Part shown: piece by piece, positions 1 to 5,155 of the stretch
How the letters are laid out: each line of letters begins with the position of its first letter
Position numbering within the stretch: position 1 is the stretch's first letter
Source: Nitrospinota bacterium
Lineage (GTDB): Bacteria; Nitrospinota_A; UBA7883
Direction: 5' to 3'
Length of the DNA stretch: 5,155 nt
NCBI GenBank assembly: GCA_029880775.1
Contig: JAOUNV010000182.1
Span: 1-5,155, forward strand
Position numbers and translations under genes: made by a program
The notes under the pieces: generated by a model
Told to the model about the DNA's origin: nothing
The model's input: the letters and a program-made list of their open reading frames with translations, nothing else
Database searches by the model: none

Positions 1-156
1 CGAAACTTCAACAAAAAGATGAAATCGTTTGGATTCATCGTCCCCCTCGGAAGGAAGGAGGAGCGCCCTGGAGCATTCCGAAAGGGGATGCTTCATCGGT
101 TCGACAAAAAGCGATACGACGAATTGACCAATAGCGGCGGTGAGTTTCTCATCTAG
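1..156 (+). CDS. C-terminal end of a Nudix/NrtR-like protein (5' partial)
   Basis: The frame is open from the first base and ends with TAG at 154-156, giving the last 51 residues of a protein whose start lies outside the window. The residues show RNFNKKMKSFGFIVPLG near the beginning and LHRFDKKRYDEL near the end. This pattern (RNF+kKm, then a basic/Gly/Pro stretch, then lyrFDkkrYdeL and a final F-I) is how I remember the C-terminal winged-helix domain of Nudix proteins of the NrtR/ADP-ribose pyrophosphatase group, which regulate or act in NAD and nucleotide-sugar metabolism. The usual GRRPAxLY segment is degenerate here (RPGAFRKGMLH). The Nudix box itself is not in view, so catalytic ability cannot be judged. 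The gene is probably not part of the downstream operon, because an IS remnant separates them. The family call is a recollection of pattern and not a search result. Confidence 0.55.
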   Translation, partial: RNFNKKMKSFGFIVPLGRKEERPGAFRKGMLHRFDKKRYDELTNSGGEFLI

Positions 157-203
157 GATGTTGCCGCATGACAATGGGAGGGATTGGCTGAGCGTATTTT
201 TAG

Positions 204-430
204 ATCGCTGTGGCAAAATTCTTGTCATTGGATGATGCCCGGAGTAAGATCGAAACGTGGCGAAAAGACTATAATGAGTTTCGGCCCCACTCGGCGCTGG
301 GGCATAAAACGCCGAAGGAATTTACGCTGGCTGCCAGGAAAAACAGCCAGCCAATAAGGCCCGAAAAGTCGCATAATGCCGGACCAAGAAATGGGAAAGG
401 GTCAATTATGCTAACCGGAAACCAGCTAGG
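204..430 (+). mobile_element. Decayed IS3-family insertion sequence (3' remnant)
   Basis: This stretch contains the end of an IS3-type OrfB frame followed by about 90 bases that look like the usual 3' flank of such elements (GGACCAAGAAATGGG at 382-396, then GGTCAATTATG and CCGGAAACCAGCTAGG). The likeness of the flank is from memory and is the weaker part of the call. The left part of the element, including orfA and most of orfB, is missing, with an apparent break near 204-210. I could not define terminal inverted repeats or a target-site duplication, so both borders are approximate. The element cannot move by itself. It lies directly before the start of the PRC-barrel gene. Confidence 0.5.
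326..351. repeat. Perfect 8-bp inverted repeat (hairpin) in the IS remnant
   Basis: GCTGGCTG at 326-333 is matched exactly by CAGCCAGC at 344-351, leaving a 10-base loop (CCAGGAAAAA). No T-run follows on the plus strand (the next bases are CAATAAGG), so it does not look like an intrinsic terminator for plus-strand transcripts. It sits just after the recognisable end of the transposase fragment and is likely IS-derived or accidental. Confidence 0.45.
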
Positions 431-432
431 AG
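428..432 (+). promoter_or_regulatory. Ribosome binding site of the PRC-barrel gene
   Basis: AGGAG lies nine bases before the ATG at 442, a good Shine-Dalgarno match at suitable spacing. It decides the start over the in-frame ATG at 472, which has no such site. The AGGAG appears to lie at the edge of IS-derived sequence, so the first gene of the operon may be translated from an IS-derived leader. It is the best Shine-Dalgarno site in the window. Confidence 0.65.
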
Positions 433-441
433 AGCAGGAAA

Positions 442-924
442 ATGGCTTTGACTCTCGCGTCCAGTATCAATATGGACATACACCCCATGGACAACGTGGT
501 AGGCTATTACATCTACGACATAATGGACGCTGACGTGGCCGAAATCAGGGATCTGCTGGTGGACCTGGAGACCCGTAAACCAAGGTATGCGATCATAGAG
601 ATCGGAGGCATGTTGTCCATTCGGGGGAAGATGATACTTATACCATGGGGCTGTCTGCAACGCGGAGGAATGTCCAGGATGGATATCAACATGCCCTCGG
701 AGCAGGTTCAGATGGCTCCGCTACCCCTGATTCCGATGGAGCCGACCCGGGTTGAAGAGGAGAGTATCCACAGTTTTTTCAACATAGATCCATACTGGTT
801 TGAAGATGAGAGCTTGGGCTCCACAGGGGCGGAGGATGTTCATGTCCCAAAACCATTGGAGTCTTTAGACGAGATAACAGACAATTTAGAATTGGAAAAA
901 GATGAGCAAGACAATGAAGGATAA
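442..924 (+). CDS. PRC-barrel domain protein with acidic tail
   Basis: The 160-residue product has a PRC-barrel domain at about residues 11-85. Visible landmarks are the VVGYYIYD opening strand, the VAEIRDLLVDLET turn, RYAIIEIGGMLSI (the usual yavl.fGG.lgig) and KMILIPWGCL (the usual K-phaVPW..L). A second piece at 109-119 (IHSFFNIDPYW) recalls the iy.yYg..PYW segment found after the barrel in some proteobacterial PRC proteins. Residues 121-160 are very acidic and probably disordered. There is no signal peptide or membrane segment, so it is likely cytoplasmic. PRC barrels occur in the photosynthetic reaction-centre H subunit and in RimM and often mediate protein or RNA contacts; the role of this one is unknown. 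ATG 442 is chosen for its AGGAG, though ATG 472 sits closer to the domain edge. The 3' end overlaps the VKOR-DsbA gene by 23 bases, which suggests coupling and perhaps a shared task. Confidence 0.85.
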   Translation: MALTLASSINMDIHPMDNVVGYYIYDIMDADVAEIRDLLVDLETRKPRYAIIEIGGMLSIRGKMILIPWGCLQRGGMSRMDINMPSEQVQMAPLPLIPMEPTRVEEESIHSFFNIDPYWFEDESLGSTGAEDVHVPKPLESLDEITDNLELEKDEQDNEG

Positions 925-1951
925 GGAAGCTGGCGCAGGTCAGACCCTGCCTATCGCCATGTTGGCGGTGGCGGTGTTCGGGGTGTTGCTGACACTCACC
1001 ACAGAGCTAAGTCACCAATACCCGTGGATAATGGAGATTTGCGGTGGGAGCCAGAGCGGATGCGCCGATGTGGCCTCCACTCCCTTCGCCAGGATTCCCT
1101 TTCCGGGCATGGCGAATGGTCTTTCCGTGGCCTACCTGGGCCTTTTGGCCTATGTGTTTTTCATATTCTGCCAGGTCTATTTTCCCAGGCTCACCCTGCC
1201 AATGGCCTCGGCGATGATGGGAGCGGAGTTTTATTTCCTGTGGGTCATGGCCAGCATTCTGGGAATATTCTGCATGTTCTGCCTCATTCAGTTCGTTAAT
1301 GTGACCATACTGTTCCTGCTCACTATGGCCTGGGGGTGGAAAAGGACCGACCATATCTTCCCTGGTGGAAAATGGGCCAATGTGGCGGTGGTGGCTTTGG
1401 CTTTTGCCATACCCACGGCGCCGGTGGTATTGAAAAAAAGCGCAACTCCGGTGGAGGAAGGTGAATACCTGACATACGCCGGAGATCCAGCCTCCAGGAT
1501 TCGGGTGGAGATCTTCTCCGACTTCCAGTGTCCCTACTGCCAAAAAATAGAGCCGGAAGTGGACAAGATCATGAAATTAAGGCCCGACGTGCTTATCGTG
1601 TTCCGCGACTACATCATTCCCTCCCATGGGCTCTCTCCCTTTGCCGTCTCCTTCGCCAATGGAGTGGCGATCACCCATGGGCGCGAGGCGTTTATAAGAA
1701 TCCGCAAGGAGATGTTCGAAAACCAAGAGAGGCTGCGCGATTATCTGGAAGCGCACAAAGATATGGTGGAGTTCACCCCGGAATTGCGGAAGAAAATCGA
1801 AAATAAAGTTGAAAGAGATCTGATGGTGGCCGAAAGCCTGAACGTATATTCCACCCCCACACTGGTGGTCTATCGCGATGGGAAGATGGCTCAGATAATC
1901 AAGGCCGGTGACGCCACCTACGAAAAAGTATCACGGTTCATAAAGCCTTGA
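902..1951 (+). CDS. VKOR-DsbA fusion, disulfide bond formation protein
   Basis: This 349-residue membrane protein joins a vitamin K epoxide reductase (VKOR) domain to a periplasmic DsbA/thioredoxin-fold domain. The VKOR half (about 14-178) has five likely membrane helices (about 15-35, 73-93, 100-121, 125-145, 158-177), the loop cysteine pair Cys47 and Cys54 followed by the conserved Ser/Thr region (VAST), and the quinone-side CMFC motif at 124-127. The DsbA half (about 198-349) carries the active site CPYC at 210-213 in the context FSDFQCPYC, and a cis-proline loop STPT with Pro319. All redox motifs are present, so it should be active. In the known family the DsbA part oxidises exported proteins and VKOR reoxidises it, sending electrons to quinone, so the fusion replaces a DsbA plus DsbB pair. 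With N-terminus inside, five helices put the DsbA domain outside. ATG 902 is used; ATG 914 is possible, and neither has a strong ribosome site. It overlaps both neighbours. Confidence 0.93.
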   Translation: MSKTMKDKEAGAGQTLPIAMLAVAVFGVLLTLTTELSHQYPWIMEICGGSQSGCADVASTPFARIPFPGMANGLSVAYLGLLAYVFFIFCQVYFPRLTLPMASAMMGAEFYFLWVMASILGIFCMFCLIQFVNVTILFLLTMAWGWKRTDHIFPGGKWANVAVVALAFAIPTAPVVLKKSATPVEEGEYLTYAGDPASRIRVEIFSDFQCPYCQKIEPEVDKIMKLRPDVLIVFRDYIIPSHGLSPFAVSFANGVAITHGREAFIRIRKEMFENQERLRDYLEAHKDMVEFTPELRKKIENKVERDLMVAESLNVYSTPTLVVYRDGKMAQIIKAGDATYEKVSRFIKP

Positions 1952-4221
1952 GCGGAACCCAAAACGAAATCCAGTTTCAGTCCGCCCAACGCCAGGAGGC
2001 CCCGTCGGAAGGGGGGGGGGAGGATAAGCTCAACGACCGCCAGATGGAGGCGGTGAACCTTACGGAAGGACCTCTTCTGATCATCGCGGGCGCCGGCAGC
2101 GGCAAGACTCGTGTCATCACCCACCGCATCGCCAAGCTCTTATCCTCCGGCGTCCGGCCCAGCCAGATGTTGGCCCTGACATTCACCAACAAGGCCGCCG
2201 CCGAAATGAAACAGCGCACCATGCGCCTTTGCGGTCAGGGGGGGGGAGGGATGTGGATATCCACCTTCCACTCAGCCTGCCTGCGCATCCTCCGGCAGGA
2301 GGCGGATAGAATCAATTATCCCCGCGATTTCGCCGTCTACGACCAATTGGACCAGGCAAGGCTTATTAAGGCTGTTCTGCAGGAGCTGAACCTGCCTGAA
2401 AAGGAACATCCAGCGCGCCAGATCGGCTCCATGATCTCCCGCTATAAAAGCCACATGAAAGGCCCGGATGAGGCAGCGGCGGAGTTGGGGCAGCAACATC
2501 GCCAGTTCGTGGAGATCTTCCAGCGCTACCAAGAGAAACTGGCGGCGGCAAAATGCATGGATTTCGACGACCTGCTGGGTAAGCTGGTCCACCTGCTGGC
2601 CAATGACCAGGAGACGAGGGAAAAATACCAGCGCAGATTCCAGCACGCGCTGGTGGACGAGTTTCAAGATACAAACGCAGCCCAGTATCGTCTGCTGCGC
2701 CTGATCATGGGAAAGAACCAGAACGTCTGCGTGGTGGGGGACGACGATCAGTCGATATACCAGTGGCGCGGCGCCAGCCTGGAGAACCTGAGAAACTTCG
2801 AGCGGGACTACCCCACCGCCAAAGTGATCATGCTGGAGCAGAACTACCGCTCCACCGGCAATATCCTGCGGTCGGCCAACGCCGTGGTGGCCAGAAACCC
2901 CGGCAGGCGTGGCAAGAGCCTGTGGACTAATAACAGCCAGGGGAGCAAGGTAGAGCTGATCGTGGCGGGCGATGAGAGAGAAGAGGGCGGCGAAGTGGCG
3001 GAGCGGATTCTGGGCATGGAAGCCGCCGGAGAGAGCCTGAACGAAATGGCTGTGTTCTACAGGACAAACTCCCAGTCCCGCGCGGTGGAAGATTCGCTGC
3101 GGGTTGTTGGTCTGCCACACCAGGTGTTCGGCGGACTGAAGTTCTATGCCCGTAAGGAGGTCAAGGATCTGCTGACGTATTTCAATGTGGCCATGAATCC
3201 CCACGACTTGGTGGGATTCAGGCGGGTGGTGAACACTCCCCCCAGGGGGATAGGCCAGGTGACTGTGAACAAGCTGGAGGAGTTCGCCAGGAGCGAAGGA
3301 TTGGCGCCTGCCCAAGCCCTTGATGAGCTGGGATCAATCGAAGGACTTTCTTCCGCCGCCAGGGCAAAGCTTGGCGAGTTCCGTGAAATACTACGAAAAG
3401 TGGCTCTCCTTGTCACGGAAAAGGAAGCCCCGGACGCTATATCGGGAGCGCTGGAGGTGACGGGATACGCCGACTGGCTGGTGAACGACAACAAAAGCGA
3501 ATCGATCTCCCGGATGGAGAACCTTGACGAGCTTGTCAATGCCGCCGCCGAGTTCGCCGAGAAGACCGGCGACTCGTCGATGCGGGCTTTTTTGGATCAG
3601 GCGGCGCTGGTGGCCGACGCTGATAACGTAAACGACGCCCAGGGGCGCGGCGCAGTGAAGCTGATGACGGTTCATGTGAGCAAGGGGCTGGAGTTCGACC
3701 ATGTGTTCGTCACTGGGCTTGAAGATAATCTTTTTCCCCACGCCCGCAGCAAGGATGACCCGACCCAAATGGAGGAAGAGCGCAGGCTCATGTATGTGGC
3801 CATGACCCGCGCCCGCAAAAGCCTGGCCATCACCCGCGCGCTCACCCGCCGTTTGCTGGGAGTCTCCCAGGCCAACCGGCCATCCGCTTTCCTGGACGAC
3901 CTGCCGGAGGATGCGCTGAAGAGAAGCGGTACGCCTCAAAAACAGGCTACCGTTTATCAGGAGCGGACCGAATATACGGCGCGAACCTGGCAACCTGAGT
4001 TAGTCCCGGCTAAATGGCCCTCGGCCAAGCGGGAGGAGAGCGTCAACAAGGAGGTGGATGGGCTGAGCATAGGTATGAAGGTGCGCCACCCCACATTCGA
4101 GATCGGCGTTATCCGCAAGATCGAAGGTAAAGGGGATAAGGCGAAGATCAGCATATACTTTCCCCGGTTTGGAACGAAAAAACTGGTCCGCAAATTCGCC
4201 AACATCTCGGCTATGGATTGA
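1948..4221 (+). CDS. uvrD: UvrD/PcrA-type superfamily 1 DNA helicase
   Basis: The 757-residue product is an intact 3'-5' SF1A helicase of normal family length. Motifs in order: Q motif LNDRQMEAV (28-36), Walker A AGAGSGKT (47-54), motif Ia TFTNKAAAEMKQR (78-90), STFHSACLRILR (105-116), Walker B DEFQDT (237-242), motif III GDDDQSIYQWRGA (264-276), motif IV EQNYRST (297-303), motif V TVHVSKGLEF (574-583), motif VI RRLMYVAMTRAR (612-623). The C-terminal 706-757 (GMKVRHPTFEIGVI to the end) is the small Tudor-like domain that in PcrA/UvrD contacts RNA polymerase. Expected roles are nucleotide excision and mismatch repair, transcription-coupled repair and removal of RecA or stalled forks. The only start compatible with a whole Q motif is the TTG at 1948, which overlaps the previous stop as TTGA; an in-frame TGA lies at 1909-1911 and the next start, ATG 2044, falls inside the Q motif. 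There is no clear Shine-Dalgarno site. Poly-G tracts at codons 22-25 and 98-100 are odd. UvrD against PcrA naming is uncertain. Confidence 0.96.
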   Translation: MSGTQNEIQFQSAQRQEAPSEGGGEDKLNDRQMEAVNLTEGPLLIIAGAGSGKTRVITHRIAKLLSSGVRPSQMLALTFTNKAAAEMKQRTMRLCGQGGGGMWISTFHSACLRILRQEADRINYPRDFAVYDQLDQARLIKAVLQELNLPEKEHPARQIGSMISRYKSHMKGPDEAAAELGQQHRQFVEIFQRYQEKLAAAKCMDFDDLLGKLVHLLANDQETREKYQRRFQHALVDEFQDTNAAQYRLLRLIMGKNQNVCVVGDDDQSIYQWRGASLENLRNFERDYPTAKVIMLEQNYRSTGNILRSANAVVARNPGRRGKSLWTNNSQGSKVELIVAGDEREEGGEVAERILGMEAAGESLNEMAVFYRTNSQSRAVEDSLRVVGLPHQVFGGLKFYARKEVKDLLTYFNVAMNPHDLVGFRRVVNTPPRGIGQVTVNKLEEFARSEGLAPAQALDELGSIEGLSSAARAKLGEFREILRKVALLVTEKEAPDAISGALEVTGYADWLVNDNKSESISRMENLDELVNAAAEFAEKTGDSSMRAFLDQAALVADADNVNDAQGRGAVKLMTVHVSKGLEFDHVFVTGLEDNLFPHARSKDDPTQMEEERRLMYVAMTRARKSLAITRALTRRLLGVSQANRPSAFLDDLPEDALKRSGTPQKQATVYQERTEYTARTWQPELVPAKWPSAKREESVNKEVDGLSIGMKVRHPTFEIGVIRKIEGKGDKAKISIYFPRFGTKKLVRKFANISAMD
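2011..2020 (+). repeat. G10 homopolymer tract in the helicase 5' coding region
   Basis: Ten consecutive G encode Gly22-Gly24 and the first base of Glu25, between the start and the Q motif. Losing one G would bring a TGA at 2054-2056 into frame; gaining one would bring the TAA at 2025-2027 into frame. Tracts of this length are slippage-prone in many bacteria. The frame is intact in this copy. Confidence 0.9.
2238..2246 (+). repeat. G9 homopolymer tract in the helicase gene
   Basis: Nine consecutive G, then A and GGG, encode the Gly run of the CGQGGGGMWISTFHS segment just before the STFHS motif. Family members usually have a short non-conserved link here, so the Gly run is tolerated, but a slip would destroy the protein. 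It is the second long G tract within 240 bases. Confidence 0.9.
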
Positions 4222-4226
4222 TCCCC

Positions 4227-5081
4227 ATGAATTCTCTGGCGGCCATATTCGAGGATATCAAGATCCAGCACACGCTGTTCGCGCTCCCCTTCGCCATTAT
4301 GAGCGCGTTCATCGCCGCGCAAGGGTGGCCTGGCTGGCGGTTGTTCGGCCTCATCCTGATTGCGATGTTTTTCGTCCGCAGCGCCGCCATGGCGTTCAAC
4401 AGGCTGGTGGATTGGCGATACGACGCGGGAAACCCCAGGACCCAGGCGCGCGCCCTCCCTGCGGGGAAGGCAACTCGCGCCCAGTACGCGATCTTCGTGG
4501 CGGCGTGCTCGATAGGCTTTTTGGCCACTTGCTGGTTCATAAACATGCTGGCGTTCTATCTCTCCTTTTTTGCGCTGGCCATCGTTTTTTTCTATTCGTT
4601 CACCAAGCGGTTCACCGCCTACTCTCATTTTTTCCTGGGGCTGGCGTTGGCGCTGGCGCCGGTGGGGGCATGGGTGGCTGTGCGGGAGGAGATATCATTG
4701 GTATCGCTGATTATCGGCGCGGCGGTGGTGTTCTGGCTGGCGGGGCTGGACACCATATACTCTTGCCAGGACTATGCCTATGACACGCAACAGGGGTTAA
4801 ACTCGATCCCGGGTAAATTCGGCGTTGCGCTTGCCTTGCGCCTCTCCTCCATATTCCATGCGGTGATGGTGGTTTTGCTGACGCTGGCTGCGTGGATGGC
4901 GCCTCTCTCCTGGATATATATGACGGGTGTGGTTTTCACCGGCGCCATGCTTTGGTACGAGCACTCCCTGGTCCGGCCGGGCGATCTGTCCCGAGTCAAC
5001 GTTGCGTTTTTCAACATCAATGGCGTGATTAGCGTAGGGTTGATGGCCTTTGCCATAGCCGATGTTATTTTTCTGGGGTAG
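4227..5081 (+). CDS. ubiA: UbiA-family aromatic polyprenyltransferase (MqnP/UbiA_other type)
   Basis: The 284-residue, very hydrophobic product is an integral membrane prenyltransferase that attaches an isoprenoid chain to an aromatic quinone precursor. The first Asp-rich motif is NRLVDWRYDAGNPRT (58-72; Asp62, Asp66) and the second is DTIYSCQDYAYD (175-186; Asp175, Asp182, Asp186); both bind the Mg-diphosphate of the prenyl donor. The N-terminal KIQHTLFALPFA, the central YSFTKRFTAYSHFFLGLAL, the LNSIPGKFG after motif two and the late DLSRVNVAFFNINGVISV fit the subgroup labelled putative 4-hydroxybenzoate polyprenyltransferase (UbiA_other), which includes MqnP of the futalosine menaquinone route. 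Whether the substrate is 4-hydroxybenzoate or a futalosine-route compound cannot be told from the sequence. ATG 4227 is chosen because the family begins close to the KIQHTLFALPF segment; an in-frame TTG at 4218, overlapping the helicase stop as TTGA, would add three residues. Only a weak GGA (4215-4217) precedes the ATG. It lies 5 bases after the helicase gene. Confidence 0.93.
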   Translation: MNSLAAIFEDIKIQHTLFALPFAIMSAFIAAQGWPGWRLFGLILIAMFFVRSAAMAFNRLVDWRYDAGNPRTQARALPAGKATRAQYAIFVAACSIGFLATCWFINMLAFYLSFFALAIVFFYSFTKRFTAYSHFFLGLALALAPVGAWVAVREEISLVSLIIGAAVVFWLAGLDTIYSCQDYAYDTQQGLNSIPGKFGVALALRLSSIFHAVMVVLLTLAAWMAPLSWIYMTGVVFTGAMLWYEHSLVRPGDLSRVNVAFFNINGVISVGLMAFAIADVIFLG

Positions 5082-5086
5082 GGGGG

Positions 5087-5155
5087 ATGGCGCCGGGGAA
5101 GAAGGATGAACGCAAGCTGGAAGGGCATCGCGGCAGACTGCGGGAAAAATTCTTG
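5087..5155 (+). CDS. radC: RadC (JAB-domain) protein, N-terminal part (3' partial)
   Basis: Only 23 residues are in the window. The GHRGRLREKFL at residues 13-23 matches the N-terminal GHRxRLRxRFL signature of RadC/UPF0758 proteins, which continue with a helix-hairpin-helix region and a C-terminal JAB metalloprotease-like domain outside this window. RadC was named as a DNA repair protein, but its real function is unsettled. The ATG at 5087 follows directly on a G4-TA-G6 stretch (5075-5086) that contains the previous stop and no well-spaced Shine-Dalgarno site. There is no other in-frame start between 5081 and the signature. The call rests on one short motif. Confidence 0.72.
   Translation, partial: MAPGKKDERKLEGHRGRLREKFL

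Larger units (their letters stand above)
210..533 (+). pseudogene. IS3-family transposase OrfB, C-terminal fragment
   Basis: The coordinates give the open frame, which begins at a GTG just after an in-frame TAG (201-203). Only about 213-330 is recognisable. That part reads FLSLDDARSKIETWRKDYNE, then FRPHSALGHKTPKEF, the hallmark C-terminal end of the retroviral-integrase-type catalytic domain of IS3 OrfB transposases (W-x-x-x-YN-x-x-RPHS-x-LG-x-x-TP-x-EF). In complete family members of roughly 270-300 residues the catalytic D, D and E lie upstream, and the last Glu is normally some residues before the SLDDAR segment. All three are absent here. After about residue 45 the frame no longer resembles transposase and runs on into the start of the next gene in another frame, so the tail is read-through. 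There is no sign of an OrfA. The GTG is not a believable start. This is a broken remnant. Confidence 0.85.
442..5155 (+). other. Probable five-gene operon (right end outside the window)
   Basis: Five plus-strand genes follow with almost no space: PRC-barrel to VKOR-DsbA overlap 23 bases, VKOR-DsbA to helicase overlap 4 bases (TTGA), helicase to UbiA-like gap 5 bases, UbiA-like to RadC gap 5 bases. No hairpin with a T-run is seen at any junction. Downstream genes mostly lack a strong Shine-Dalgarno site, which fits translational coupling. I could not find a convincing sigma-70 promoter upstream of 442. The co-transcription call is inferred from spacing alone. Confidence 0.7.

Noticed and set aside
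157..209. Possible terminator after the Nudix-like gene
   Set aside because: A short T run (ATTTTTA, 196-202) is present but I find no GC-rich inverted repeat before it.
383..411. Possible promoter with TATGCT (406-411) as -10 element
   Set aside because: The spot about 17 bases upstream (GGACCA) does not resemble TTGACA, so there is too little to call a sigma-70 promoter.
1007..1543. Minus-strand open frame of 178 codons opposite the VKOR domain
   Set aside because: The plus strand encodes an intact VKOR domain here with all four VKOR cysteines; the antisense product is His/Gly-rich without recognisable features.
2272..3315. Long minus-strand open frame (347 codons) opposite the helicase gene
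   Set aside because: It lies wholly inside the helicase coding region, its translation is rich in His/Gln/Leu with no domain I recognise, and the plus-strand frame carries all helicase motifs. It is a shadow frame.
3391..4628. Two overlapping minus-strand open frames (200 and 223 codons) across the helicase end and UbiA-like start
   Set aside because: They overlap each other and well-supported plus-strand genes and show low-complexity Arg/Gly/Glu-rich composition typical of antisense shadows.
4169..4783. Plus-strand 204-codon frame overlapping the helicase end and UbiA-like gene
   Set aside because: It is out of frame with the clear UbiA motifs and gives an Arg/His/Gly-rich product with no family likeness.

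Overview
This window looks like a moderately GC-rich bacterial chromosome segment from a Gram-negative-type, anaerobe-like lineage. That taxonomic guess is an inference: the quinone-linked VKOR-DsbA fusion and the MqnP/UbiA-like prenyltransferase would suit groups such as Desulfobacterota or Nitrospinota, but nothing in the window fixes the phylum.

Left edge (1-156): the end of a gene whose last 51 residues resemble the C-terminal winged-helix part of NrtR-like Nudix proteins. Next (about 204-430) is a decayed IS3-family insertion sequence. Only the last piece of its OrfB transposase can be recognised, with the conserved DYNEFRPHSALG motif, and the catalytic residues are gone. The space from 157 to 209 holds no recognisable gene or terminator.

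From 442 to the right edge lies one very tightly packed plus-strand gene string, probably an operon: (1) a PRC-barrel protein with an acidic tail; (2) a membrane VKOR-DsbA fusion for disulfide bond formation; (3) a full-length UvrD/PcrA-type DNA helicase; (4) a UbiA-superfamily aromatic polyprenyltransferase of the MqnP-like (UbiA_other) type, probably in menaquinone or ubiquinone synthesis; (5) the start of RadC. Junctions are a 23-base overlap, a 4-base overlap and two 5-base gaps, so translational coupling is likely and no internal terminator is seen.

Two themes run through the operon. VKOR passes electrons from thiols to quinone and the UbiA-like enzyme helps make quinone. UvrD/PcrA and RadC are DNA-maintenance proteins. 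I see no clearly new multi-gene system. The items most worth a second look are two long poly-G tracts (10 and 9 G) in the helicase gene, which could be slippage-prone switches, the pairing of VKOR-DsbA with a quinone-pathway enzyme, and the IS remnant that runs almost up to the first gene and may supply its leader.
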